Shown: one piece after another, positions 22,601 through 35,645 of the stretch
How the letters are laid out: every line of letters begins with the position of its first letter
How positions within the stretch are numbered: position 1 is the stretch's first letter
Source: Dromaius novaehollandiae
Lineage: Eukaryota > Chordata > Aves > Casuariiformes > Dromaiidae
Assembly: GCF_036370855.1 (NCBI RefSeq)
Contig: NC_088130.1
Coordinates: 67,184,941-67,248,940 of the forward strand
DNA length: 64,000 nt
Direction of reading: 5' to 3'
The notes under the pieces: generated by a model
What the model was told of the DNA's origin: nothing
Databases searched by the model: none
What the model saw: only the letters and a program-made list of their open reading frames with translations
Position numbers and translations under genes: made by a program

Positions 22601-25267
22601 CTAACTTGGATTCTCTCTCTGATTATTGGCTATTTTTAAAAAATGAAAATGTGACAGCTCTCATATTTTGCATGTCAGCATGTTACGGGATAGGTTGCTG
22701 TGTGGAAAATCGATTCAGCTGTAGAAGGTGCGGACTGATTTGAGCATTGTGAGGAAGGGAAGAGGAGGCAGCAAGGGGTTCTGCAGAAAGAAGAATAAAC
22801 AAGCCAGAGCTTATGGAAACCAGGGGGAAAATAAAAGATACAGGTCTAATTAAGAAAATTGCAGGAATCATCAATATGAAGAAAACAGTCTTTTCATTCC
22901 TTTGGATGAAAACATGCTCCAAGACATATTAGACAAGGTTTTTCCAGATGAGAAAGGCAAGTAGTAATTCCACTACTGAAAATGACAACAGTAAGAAATA
23001 CTACATACGTTCTGATCACAGAAAAGTAATATGATTAATTCACACTGAGACAGACACCGAAAAGCGCTAAGAGGGTGATCAGGGGAAGGGAGAGCCCATC
23101 TTATGAGAGGAACTGAGTAATTCCCGCCTGAAGATATGATTATTTTTGCTAAGTAGAGCAAAGAGAGAAGAGCAGTTTAAGATAGAAGGCAAATTTGAGC
23201 ATCAGCTCCCCACAAACAGATTTACATCGGAAATTAGAGGGAAGGTTTGAGAAAAAAAGAATTAATTTTTCGAGCAATCTTTTAGGAATGACATCCAGCT
23301 GGCTTCAGGGTGGAGCTGAACATGTTTATGGAGGAGGTTACAGCAGAGCTAGTAAGGGAACAGGCACGGTGACCTTCTGCCTAGGTCCTCTCCGTGATGG
23401 TCTCTACCAGGTAGCCACAGCAATGAGAACTACCATTACTGCTGGAGCACGTAACAGGACATCTTTCTTTGGCTACCCGGCAAAGACCTGTTGACCCTGA
23501 GCCAAGAGTCAAGACTTCTGATCTGACTTCCCACCCAAGATTTATATCCAGTGAACGTGCATCAGTTAGCTTAAGCCATGATCGAATGCCTCAAACGAGA
23601 CAGCAGTGATTGCTGTTGTTGTGATTCAGGGCTCGCTAGGTAGCACAGACAGCTGAAGGAAGTGTTCTTGGAAAGCCAGAGGCAGGAAAGATGCACTTAG
23701 GGCAAGGAAAGCAGCTTATGGGTGGGTAAGCAGAGACACTATCTGCCTCAGACATGGACAGGGCAAATTACAAGTGGTGGCTGCAACACAGATCTTGTGA
23801 CCCCATGAACACTTTGGACCTGTGAGCACTTACAACAAAGTGAAGCTGTGTGAGCCCCTGAAGTCCACCATCTCTGAGCACTGGAGACTCCCTGAACATC
23901 TGACCAGCAGTTTGGCAAGAACTTACTAGAGTGAATGCAGATTGTGGCTTAGTTTTGCAATTAAAATGCATCTGTTAGAGGACAGACTGTCTTTATAGAG
24001 GTACCAAACTGCTCGGCTGTCCACCAGCCAGATGTGACGCTTTGGCAACACTCAGAGCCTCGTAAAATTGTCTCTGCACGTTGGCCCTCTCTGCTACTGT
24101 CTTCCCCGGGCTTCTCGTTGCCTGGGCCAGCTCTGCCACCTCCTACCACAGCTAACGGAGAGGTGGCCACTGCTGTACTTTGCATTAGATTTCAAGCAGC
24201 TGAAGTTTGATGCTGCAATTACTCACTTAATTTGCTCACACTGTAAATGCAAATTCAGCTGAGCACGCAGGCAGGTGCGAAGGACACGAGAGCACCTCTG
24301 TTTTACAGTTCAGCATGTTATAAACAGAGACCACCTTGCAATTTTTATCCAGGAGCACATTCATAACTGCTCTGAAGCAGCTCCTAGACCTTGGGCCATC
24401 AGAGACCTCGCTGAACACAGTGGGTCCAGCCGTGCTAAAGAGAAGGAGCAATGAAGGCTGCCTATGGCCTGACACAGCTGGAGATGGCAACGGCGACCGC
24501 CAAAGGCAAGTAGCCACTCGGCAGAGCTGGAGCACACTTAAACCATGTAACCCTGTTCCAGGGACTGATCCTAACTACCACAGCAAAAGCAGTCCTGGAA
24601 GCACAGGAAGAAAGCAAGGGGAAATTGCTGGCGGAAAAATTTGTGCGTAGCAAGGCCCAGACTACATTTAGAAAGAATAGCCTGGCGTTATCCTTTTCTT
24701 AGCGCTGACACTCAGTTTTTAAGTAATTCCAACAAAATGAAAAAGCCAGGCAAGAGGAGAAGATGGTCCAGTAAAACAAACCATGGGAGGTGTCTCGATT
24801 CAGTAAATTAGGAAGAGAAAAATGGGAACAGACTTTTTAAGGTGGAAGGGTCAATGGCCATCAGCTAGGGCAGCTTCGCTCCGAACAACGTGGGAATGGG
24901 ACCCTCTCTCACAAGTCCTGCAGCCCATCGCAGTCTGTAATTTTGCTGCCTTTGGGGCAAAATCAGAGTAGTCTCATATCTCCCACGCATAGTTTTCTGC
25001 AGGGTCATATTTTTATATAAGCAGTTTCTGGACCATGGCTTGCAAAGGTCTTAATTGACCCCAGTGAGAGCTTGAAGACTAACGTCTGCTCAGCCATGGT
25101 TATCTTTGGCAAGTGCACCTTGCTCAGTTTTCCCTTCAAGCCCTTCATCTAAAGAAACACCTAAGAAATGTGTAAGACACCTCTATTATAAATAAAACAG
25201 TAGCATTAATACTTAATGTACTTAATAATCATCTATCAAGATACAGTAATAAAGTAAATTAAGGCTT

Positions 25268-25350
25268 TAGAGTCCTGATTTGGATCTCACTTACGCTGGT
25301 TTTACAGCACAAAAACTATTGGTTTCAGTAGGGTCATTTGCAGTAGAGTA
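25268..25350. mobile_element. Possible old palindromic DNA-transposon (MITE-like) fragment
   Basis: The segment reads cctgatttggatctcactta, cgctggttttacagcac, then attggtttcagtagggtcat. It resembles a dispersed sauropsid repeat I recall, built around 'gatttacactggtgtaa' and 'ttgatttcagtgaggtcat' words. Related words occur near 38730-38800 (cttgaatgggagt, gtgcaggattgggcctt) and 63275-63305. Family name not certain. Confidence 0.3.
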
Positions 25351-28300
25351 ACCAAGGTCGGCCTGACCTTGCATCGCTCTAATAAACACATTACTGTAAC
25401 AGCGCATCCGGAGTCGAAAGGAGTTTGCCACCGGTTGCAACAGTAGCATAGTGTGAATAATACATGGATATAAGAAAAGCAATTAAGTCCCAATATCAGA
25501 GCCCATATCATGAGCGTACGCTGCCCTGCAACACAAGCCGGCTCTATTGGGATGAATGCTTTTTAAAATTACAGTGTTACGGGTCAGCGAAATGTTTAGT
25601 TTGTTCCTGTAGTTGGGCAAAACAGGAGACTCTTCTTCAGGTTTAATATCAGCCTGATTTTTTTTCTTTTTAATAGATCTCTTTAAGGACATGAGCTCAG
25701 CTTTCAGGGGAAACAAAACCTAACCTTGACCTTAGACAGGCTCACTCCAGGCTGGTCCAAATTTCTCTGAGCAGGAGCACGGAAGACTTGCATCCGAGAG
25801 CTTTGGAAATAAGCTTTTTGGAGGGGAAATACAAAAAAACAGCAAAGACAGGAGACCAGAAAGTGCTCAGCCTTCCCAGCTCATATTCACAAAGATAATA
25901 GAGCTGTTAAAAACCCCAGCACTATAGCAAAGGGATCTGAAAGAAAAGTTGGTAGGTTTCTGAAGCCTCTTTTGGAAGAGGGATGCAAAGACGCTCCTGC
26001 TTCAGCATCCTGGGTCTCCCCGGTGGCTTCTCTCATTGCCACCAGCAGCTCTGGGGTGGCTCCAGCTGCTCCATTTGGTGATAGGGGTGAAGGCCCCGCT
26101 GGCCACCTTAACTAGGAGGTAAAATCCAGCAGCTTAAACCACTATGACAAAAATCCCGAAGGACAGGTAGTCATGTCAACAGCCACCAGGTCCTAAATAC
26201 AGTTGATATCCTGGACACACACACAGAACCTCCCCCAAGTCTCCTGCCTTTCCTTCTTGGAAAGCTCCACCGTTCAGTTCTGTCGTACGAACTATCTCGC
26301 AAGAGGCCAACGTTGGCCAAGTCTAGTTTGCTGTGAACTCTACTTGGCTGCTATTAGCAGCTTCTCACCGCAAAAGCTGCAAGGTTGAGTCTTAGTGTCA
26401 AATACAAGCAAAAGGACCATTTGCACGAAAGAACGTTAAGACAACTTCATCGCTAAGGTACAGGCTAAAGCTATGTTCCCATATCTGCAAGTTTTGCGCT
26501 ATGATCCAACAGCAAGGCCAAAATTTAGAAAAAGCATGAGCATTTAAATAGGTTTCTCCAGCATTTAAGTGAGTGGCCTGATTTTTGTAGGGATTTTAAC
26601 CTGCCATGGACTCCAGTGATAGGTTCACCCGGCTAAATGTAGCTACCACCATTCATGTGTGCCAGTCGTTTGAGAAAACTGGTAAATTGGGTCCTTTTCC
26701 TCCCCACTGACTATAAACAGAGCCCAGGCACGGAGCCCACCTGCAGGCTCTACACTGGAGATGCCTAAAACGGGGAGAGATGAATTTCATGCAAGTATTA
26801 TTGTAAGAGGTTCATAATTGCAGGAGAAAAAAAAGCGCAGACTCAACACTTCACCTCTGTTTTTCCATCTATGAGCCGAGAATATGAATATAATGCACAG
26901 CTAATTTCGTTAACGCTGTTCCAGCTGCTTGAGGTCACTAGCCAAAGAGACAACACACATTCTTGCTCGTCGTTTCTCAGAGCCTTTCCACACTGGGGCT
27001 GTTTTTCATGCAGTCAATGAGCAAGGTCTTGGCCTCAGCTTTGGCCCAAGCCTTTTGCCGCTTGGCAGAGATCTCAACTGGCCCTCAAAAGTGATGAAAC
27101 TTTGCAGTCCAAGATGAGCCTTGTTCAGTCTTCTTGTGCGAAGATCCTGACTGAGCTTAAAAAGAGGCACTCAAGGCTGACAACTTGACAGGGCCAGTCT
27201 TGGTCTACGTGAATTATGGATGGATTCCTGGGAGCCTGTATCAAATACCTGTCCATTGCAGCAAGCAAAGACTATAATCCTCCTGCCATTTTACCTAGCC
27301 ATAAGCATGGTACAAAATTATGCAGCAGAAAGCAATAAGCACAAATTAGAAAGCCCCTCAGTGAGAGTTATGGAAATAACATTGGCTTGGACAAGGGAGC
27401 AGTGCCAAGCTATTTTAAGGGCTTCTGAAGCATCCGTTCTAAATAAGTATGTGTATTTACAGACACATTCATATTAATGGAGAATTCCATTAAGTGCATA
27501 TTTGTGTTTAAGAAATACCCAACCATGTATTTGAAAAAATTGAGTTTGATAGCCAAAGTGGAAAGTATATTCATAGACTGCAAAGGAGAAGAAACCTATT
27601 GATTTAGAGACTCTGATCTGCTTATTTCTCTCTCCATCAGATAACTAATGCAATACACTTCTTTGAAAGCATGTGTTCTGATGTTGAGTATTCGGCACCT
27701 ACACGTACCAACAGAAAAAGAGTAGTTCTGAGGTCCAAACGAGACATAATATGCATTCAGTACTTGTGACTTGTTAAGATCTTGCAATGCAGTAGTGTGG
27801 CATTAATGACTTTCTTCATCAGCTTCCAGTTTAATATTCTGCATGACAAAGTCTTCCTACAGCTCAGGCATTGAGCCATTTTACTGGGCATCTTCCAGCG
27901 TTGCAGCATGTTACTGCCTACTGTTAAAGAAATGAGCGTTTCACCTAAAAGTGGCCACTTTGCTGTAATACGTGCAATAAATGTCATCTTATATTTTGCT
28001 AATGTGAATAACATTAATACAAGGATTAAGAAAAAAAGTGGTAACTATTTCAGAATTCCTTAGCTTGAAAGGTAAAAAAAAAAATTACGTATTGCTTCTA
28101 CTGTTCTTTAGCACAAAATTAAAATAATTCATGGAGCCAGAAGATGTCTGTTGTAGAGGAGCAATCCAGGTTTCCTAGCAAGTACTTGGAGAAGTGGGGA
28201 CCTTTCCCTGGGTTGAGCCCCCTTAGTTCAGGCTGCAGAAAGAGGATGGAAAAGAGCATTTTGTAGCAAATGCATGAACACATCAACATGCTGTTGCATA

Positions 28301-29389
28301 AACAATACAGTACGTCAAAATCTCTTCTTTTCTGCCAAATCTGTTTCTCCTGTTTTTCCCCCAGTGCTGTGCTGAGACAGCCAAGCTGTCAGCGAATGCT
28401 CTGGTCCAGGGTATAGAAGAGAGATGGACACATTAGCACAAAGTGCTGCTCAAGACTTTTACTCTAGATCCACCGCTCTGTTTGACATTATTTTTTCAGC
28501 TATTCATGCTTCTGTTTCATCTAAAGACAATAAAATTCTCCTGAAAATTAGGAACTCTTGAAGCCTCCCCATTAGCTACTGCTGTACTGTCTTTCCTCTG
28601 AGAGCAGCTGATATATGTGGCCACCACTTTTGACCGCTCTGTGAAATTACAAAGTTTGCTAATCACAGAAATACATTTTTTTAAGCCTAAGTTCAGCAAT
28701 GCTCACTAAAACTTTGCACCGTGGATGGTCAGAGGAGTGCTCAGCACGTGAGATGGGAACGACCCATGCCACGAAGAGGGTCCCCGCACAGCAGCCAGGC
28801 ACACACGGCACCTGGCAGAAGACGTTCGGCCTCTCATCAGCCGCTCTGCACCTCACCTGGCACCTTTAACGATCAGAGCTGCTGAAATGCAAAGTGCCTG
28901 CTGCTTTACAGGCTGAAATCACAGAGAACAGGGGTTGTGACTAAGCCACCGAGTTATATTTATATGCATGTTATCAGCCCGGTCTTTGTGATAAATTGTT
29001 TGGCATCCGCTTAGCAAAGTGTCTGTGAATTCACTGGGAAAAAGAATGTTAAAATAGCAGAGAAGTTATTAGGTGGGAGTACTTAATGTTTAGGGAACTG
29101 GCGTTCCTTGGCAGGATCTCTTATGGGAAGGAGGCTGGTGTCAGGCCCCTGCCTGTATCTGTCTGTCAGTCCTTCCCCAGCACCATCCGGCTCCGATGCT
29201 GCATTTCAGTGAATGCTGACAGCAAGCTAGTGCTCTCAGAGACAGTCTTTTCCTATACCATTTATGAAAATATATAGGGAATGTGATAAAGTCCAAAATA
29301 AAGAGCTGTTCTGGCTGCTGCTTGTGTGTTTATGCCTTTACCACACACTGGAGGGCTCACAGATGTAAGAAATCTCAGCTGAGGAGTGG

Positions 29390-29491
29390 GTTCTCCAGTG
29401 TCTAATATGGCAGAAAATCTGATTTAAGCTCTTCTATTTGAGCGTTCGTAACATCTCTCTGCAGGATCAGTTCTCCAACGTCTAATATGGC
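29390..29491. repeat. Two 22-bp near-identical copies 80 bp apart
   Basis: gttctccagtgtctaatatggc (29390-29411) and gttctccaacgtctaatatggc (29470-29491) differ at two bases. The sequence between and around them is less similar. This may be a remnant of an older 80-bp tandem duplication. Confidence 0.75.
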
Positions 29492-30429
29492 CTAAGCCCA
29501 TTGCTGCGCTTGCTGCATATTAAAGAAACAACAAAAAAAGTCTACCTATCATGAGCTACCAATCCAGAGGAAGACGATTTTCCCCAGCTCCCCTGCTCAC
29601 AAGACTATTTTGGAAGCGCTTCAAACTTTTTTAGCTTGTAGACAAGCATGATTCCTCCTGGAGCCTGGTGCGACCGCTTAACTCTGCCATCAGCCTTTCA
29701 CAGGAGGCTCCGTGTTAAAGCTGGATAACGCAAACCACAGGCAGCTCAGCCGGCAGCACCGCGGGCGTCAGGGAGACTTGCCGCTTGCTCCGTCACCATC
29801 TCCTGCGGCAGCAGTGCCAAAAAAAGTGGCCCGAAGGGATCAGGGGGAGGTACCAGAGACAAGGCATTACTGAGGCATTTGCAAATAGATGGTGAGAATT
29901 TTGGAAGTTTTGTGATCTGCAAAGCAGCAAAAATCAGTTTGTGGGTGCAAAAGCTATCAGGTCCCTTTATACGTGCTTTATGGGCTTGTGCAATCTAAAT
30001 TCAGTGGTGCCAGCAGGGCTTACTTTATATAACGATAGGCCTCTGCAGACACAGTCTAGGTCTGCTTTCTGTAAAATATTGCATAAGTTGATTTTTTTTT
30101 ACTAATTATGCCTTATTCAGACTGGTCACTAAGGGTGTACATTGATCAGATAAAATCATACAAACAAGACCAGATAGTTTGACTGCAACAGTTAATAAAG
30201 AAATACCAGAAGTCAAAAGGTGCTTTTCTGCCCAGTGTGACAGGGCTGTGATTTGAGGTGAAACAACTCCAAGGCTTAAATCGAATTAAAATGCCTAGAT
30301 ATGAAGCTAGTCACTACAGTTGTCCTCCTTCAGCCTGAAGGATTTATGATTGAAAAGAATGAAAAGTCACCACGAACCTGTAGGAGAACGGAGCGGTTTG
30401 GGGAAATACAGAGTGTTTATACCCAGGTG

Positions 30430-31050
30430 AGCTGGAGAGGTGGGTGGTTCATGCCCACCCCGGCAGAGCGAGTCGCACCCCTATATCTGTTGGGCACCTG
30501 GGGATGCAGACACCCATCTCGGGGAGAGGCTGCATTTGGACGGGAATTTTCAGAAATTTGAGGGTGGGAGGAACGGTGAGCCCTGCAAATTTAATCTAAA
30601 TCCCTGGGAGCTCGGTTTCCCTCCTGCCTTGGCAGGAGGTGAGATTGAAACTGCAAGCACACACTCACAGTGTTGCCGTCAGCATGTCCAGGAGAAGACA
30701 TCTGCGGGGAAGTGCAATTCGCAGCACAGCGAGCAGGGTGAAGGGCTTCTACACCGCTGGTGCTCGCCAGCCTCATCTCACTTTCACGTGGGAGAGGAGG
30801 TGTCGTCGAAAACAGCCTGCACCGCCGTACAATATCCCCGTTGGGAGAGCAGCCTTCCTTAGCGTTCCCTCTCCACCCCAGGTAGCAGCACATGGTGCCC
30901 ACCCTAAATCTCAGTGCAAGAGAGACCACGCGCACCCGGAGCCACCCCAGCACCTGGCTACAGGGGCTCGACACACAGGAGTGACAAGCTACTGACAGCC
31001 ACGGGGCATCTCCACCCACGGGGCGCAAGGCTGGGTCCCACCATCTGGGC
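30430..31050. other. GC- and CpG-richer intergenic patch
   Basis: About 600 bp clearly richer in GC and CpG than its flanks, with clusters such as cgtcgaaaac, caccgccgtac, cacgcgcacccgg and a hot spot near 30700-31030. Open frames of 118-153 codons run on both strands, which is what high GC gives by chance; none resembles a known family. It could be a weak CpG island, promoter or enhancer of an unannotated transcript, or simply a GC-rich block. Confidence 0.35.
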
Positions 31051-34000
31051 AACCTTCAGTGGAGGCAATCCAGGTTAGAAAACGGGCACAGCAGGGAAGG
31101 ATATTCAGGCAAATGCACTCATTGCTCTGGAGACATGTTTATCCTTGCTCCAAAGTATGTTGAATTTAGCCAGTTTTATCTATGGGCTACTTCAATCATC
31201 AGAAGTTGAAGGGAGGAGATCATCTCTGGTTGCAGGGATAGCAACGGTTCTGCATAAGGGCTGATACTCCGTAAGGGTGAAAGAGAAATACCTGATTGTG
31301 GTTAGGCTTCATCCTCAGCATCCTTCAAAGAGCCTGTTTGATCAGCCTTCCAAATAGTAGGATATCGAAATCCATCCCTGTTGCGTAATCTTTCCAATAT
31401 GTTGCCAAGTGAAGCAAAGTTTCGGAGAGATTTATTAAAGACATTTTATTTTATCACATGATGACATTTGCATCAGGCAGCAAAGATGGCAAATTATTTG
31501 CAGAATTATCAGACAGACTCTCTCAGTGCCTCAGCATTTCTCAAGGGAAATAACGTGCTCAGAAACATGGATGTTGCTGAGATTATCTTCCGCTGCCTGA
31601 AAGGCATTTGACTGCCTGACCTGACTGCAGCCCAGAGTTTAATCAAGTTCAGCTAAGCAAACAGGCAGTGAAAGGAAAAACACCCATGTGAAGCTCCAGG
31701 CATCAGCTCAGACACTTTCAGGACAGTTCATTTACCTCATTTGGGGAAAGAATGACTTCATTTTCCAGAAATGTACTGTAAGTCCATCAAGACAGCCAGG
31801 CTGCTAAAACCGACAGTTTTTAGTCTGGTCGAGGCAGCGAATGCATTTCACAAGAAGGAAGATAAATGTATTCTGTGTTCTCCACTCCTTGCAAAAAATA
31901 AACAAAAAATGCCACGTTAAAGGAAAGCAATGGAAATAAGCCTTTTTCTCCTTTCTAAAGATCCAAAGACCTCAGAAAGCTTATGATGAACTGACTAATA
32001 TCAATGCCTTCCCAGAAACTTTTCCCAATGCTGAATTCTCCTCATCTTCCTGAGTTTTTCCTTTTTTTTTTTTTTTTCTTATTGTTGAACACAAATCTTT
32101 GTAGCCCGTAAGGGCTATCTTGTAGCCTTGCAGTCCTCCACGTCTCCCCTTGGTGTCATCTGAACATCTAGCTCCACTATCCCAGCTGCTAATGCAAATA
32201 TTGATTAACACTAGCCTGCATAAATCTGCCCAGTCGTTGATGACCACACTTGGAGAGTGGTTTCCAGTTTATCCAACTCTCACCAATTTATCTAGCTACC
32301 CAGCTTGTTGAGGAAAAACTCACATGAAACCATGTTGAATGCCTTACAAAACTCAAAATCTGTGACGTCCCATGGAAGAGGGTAGCAGAGTTCTGTTTTG
32401 CATCTCTGCTTTTATACCTACTATTTAGGGCCTATGACAGTTACTAGAAAATATCTAGTGAGATGCCCTCACATAGCGTTTATATTGTTTCAGTGGAATG
32501 ATTTGAGGTCTGTATTTTCGTATGTGAGGTCTGTATGATCATCTATTTTCTATACACAACATACTTATGCTCCCAACTCCCATTTAAGGCCTGACCTTGT
32601 TAACTCAATAGTTGCTAGGTGTGGAAGAAAATTAGTTGGACCTGTTTCTATGTCTAGGCAGCTGATGTCCTCGTAACATGTGTCTTCTGCACCTGAAAAG
32701 GTGCCTGTGGCAGCAGCAAGAGGCGTTTGAAGTAAGATTCCCTCTCTGTGACGGACTATAGCTCCATTATGGATTTAAATGATTTATTCTTCCGTCCAGA
32801 CTCACTGGGAGGGCTTAGAGATGTGTGAAGCCTTAGAGCTGTAAAACACCTAAATGACAGTAATTATCTGACTGCCAGCACTTCGCTGTCCAGGAATAGG
32901 TTGTGGTTAGTACTGCTCATCACAGCTCTAGAGCTGGCTGGGAAAAAACAGAAAAGAGAAACATGTATTCATCAAAAGATCTTTTTTAAGAGCCGATGCC
33001 TGCAAAGGAAGGAGGGAGGCCAGGCTCTGCGCTGACTCTAGCAGCTCCCACAATCCTGAGGCATCTTGCTGGGGGCCTTCGAGAGTGAGAAAGCAGCAGT
33101 CTAAGCAAGCAAAAGGAATCACTGTCACCCAAATGCAGGGTTAAAATATGAAACGTGTTGCCACAGAACATTGCTGAGACCAAAAATACAACCCAGCAAT
33201 CAGGAGGCTGTGGGGGAATACGTGGCTGTGGCGGAAGGGCCATTCACTACTTTCCCTGACTCTTATACTCTTACCTTAAGTATCCACTCCTGGGCGCTGT
33301 CAGAGACAGACTCTGGCAAAACACTCATCTAAGTCACCGTGTCCCGTTATTTATACTTTCTCAGAGCAAGAGCTGCAAACGCCACTAAGGAAAATGACGG
33401 ATGCTGCGATCTTAAGGAAATGAACCATTTCTTGATTGCTTGCTTAGCTGAGCAATTTGCAATGTGATAGACAGCAATTATATCATACAGTGTAAATTTG
33501 TCTATTCATTTCTCCCTCTCCACATGTTTCCTCTTCTTGATTGAATAATCACTAACAATAATCACAAGCAGCTGTAGGAAGGAAGCACATCCATCAGTTT
33601 TAATGTCAGCAAGAATGAGAGCTGATTCCTCCAGTATTCACCACAGCTCTGCATCTTCAAAGCAATTTACATGTTCCTTATAGCAGGGCAGCCTGTTAAT
33701 AGCAAGATCATATTATTTCTATCACTTATTTCTGTTTCAGTTTATAATCTGGAACAATAGAAATCCACAGGAAAATATCCAATTTAAAAAAAATATGCTT
33801 GCTCCATCTACTATTCTGTATTCCCACAAATGCTTTTAAAATAATGTTTTAATTCTCCTGATGCTGAGAATATTGATGGAAGTGTAAGCTTCTAACACTG
33901 TGACTAGATAAAATAAATCAGAAACAAGGAAGATGGATTTACTCTGCATTATTCCTCTCTCTAAGGCACTCAACCTCTGAACCAACCTATGCATTAAGTA

Positions 34001-35563
34001 GTTATTTGCTTATCACGGTATTAGAAATTGCTCATATGTTTGCCACGCAGCTCTGTCTGAGTTCAAGTCACTGTAAAGATGTGCTGTAAGGAAGCAATAC
34101 TTGTCAAGCACGTCAAGGTAATCTTGCAGGCTATTCAGTGTTATTTTAATTGGTAGCATTACGTGGCTTTGAGGCTCTTTAATGCAGACAGCTGAATTGC
34201 AGATTTCCAGAACTGATTTAACCTAAGGAGTCTAGCTCGAACCAGACGATATCTAGAAATAGGGATAGCTGTATTGTCCATGCAAAGAGAGGCAGTAAGG
34301 CAAAGTTTATTCTGCAGGGTTGAAAGTCTCTGTGATCTGTAAAGTGGGTGCCCTCAAAAAAAATCTGAAGCTAAGTGAATCCACAGTCCAGGACCAGGAT
34401 GAGATGAAGCCTTCCAGGACAGCAGTATAAAAGACAACATTCAGGGTGTGTGCATTTCCAGCTTGTGCTAATTTTGAAGGATAATGCAAAATTCCCCCCT
34501 TCTTCACACAGCTGCCCTAACAGCAGCTGCAACAGCCTGAAAGAGTTTCCTTTCTACAAGGACAACTGCCAGGAGTTAATCCCATGTGGGAAAATGAACT
34601 GGAACAAGAGGGAGGTGAGGAGAATGGTACTTTTGCACACAGCAATGATGGTAGTTGTTACTTCACATAAAGGGCCTGGACAGTAAAGGACAGAGCTGTT
34701 AGGAATGCATAGTTAGGCAAAAAAATGTGGATTGCAAAGGTTGTCTGTGTACACACCGCTAGTTCTCACAATAAATTACCTTACTTTGTCCATATGTACT
34801 GTAGACTACAACCCAAAATCTAACATTCAAGGTCCAGCGATCAAAATATAGAATTTTCAACTGATGATATAGCTCCACAGTTGCAGTCTCTAGTTATATG
34901 GACCAATTCCAATCAGCCGAGCTTCGAGCTCTCTCTGTGCAGAGACACAGAAGAGCAGGAGATACAAAGTAAGTTTGGAGGCACAAAAAGTGGCTCAGAG
35001 CTTGCCTTTCAAATAAAACTGCTTGAGTGGTTTATTCAATAGAATTAAATCATCTTTCAAACACAGTGACACAGACAAAAAAAATACCCTGATTACTGTT
35101 TTAGTTATGGCTTACATCAATTGTTAGGCTTTCTATTACAACCATAATACAACTACAGAAACGATAAGCAAAAATTACAGGGTGGAAGATTTATAAAAGA
35201 AAGGTGAACTAATGGACAGGATGGCATTAACAGAAGCATGAAACTAGAGTGACTCTGCTTGGATTTCTCCACCGACACCATACAGAAATAACAAAAATGA
35301 AACAAACTTTATTTTTGTAGTAACCCAGGCTCCATTAGCACGAAGACCCATAGGTTTGCTCCAGTATTTGCAAATCGAAAACTTGTTTTCTTCCAGGTGA
35401 AAATGGGGGACATATTCAATAGAAGGCCTGTGCAGAACACAGTACAATTTACATGGGCTGAACATGGATATCCCATCAGACACCTCATGGTTTATAATAA
35501 GGAGGACTCAGAAATGAAGCAAAAATCACCATGTCCTGTCCTAGATAGAGCAGGTACAACCAG

Positions 35564-35645
35564 TTTTCCTCATCTGTAAAGAGACAGGCTCTAGTGTCAC
35601 ACATGAATAAGTGGTTATCACTTTGGCAACGCTAGGTGCTACAAC
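35564..35645 (-). mobile_element. MIR-like SINE relic
   Basis: ttttcctcatctgtaaagag followed by a diverged stretch and tttggcaacgctaggtgct matches the reverse-complement MIR pattern (cctcatctgtaaaatgggg ... gcctggcacatag). Recognised by eye; diverged. Confidence 0.45.

Larger units (their letters stand above)
14460..30420. other. Intergenic, no supportable gene
   Basis: About 16 kb with open frames under about 120 codons, none with recognisable domains or a coherent exon chain. Contents seen are a short TG/TTTG tract at 14639-14665, a MIR-like relic near 16590-16660, a TCTC run at 20250-20262, a 19-base A run at 21818-21836, a second MIR-like fragment near 26850-26900 and a 22-bp near-duplicate at 29390 and 29470. 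Confidence 0.5.

Noticed and set aside
30591..31052. 153-codon minus-strand frame in the GC-rich patch
   Set aside because: Opposing frames of similar length and no known motif; more likely a composition effect.
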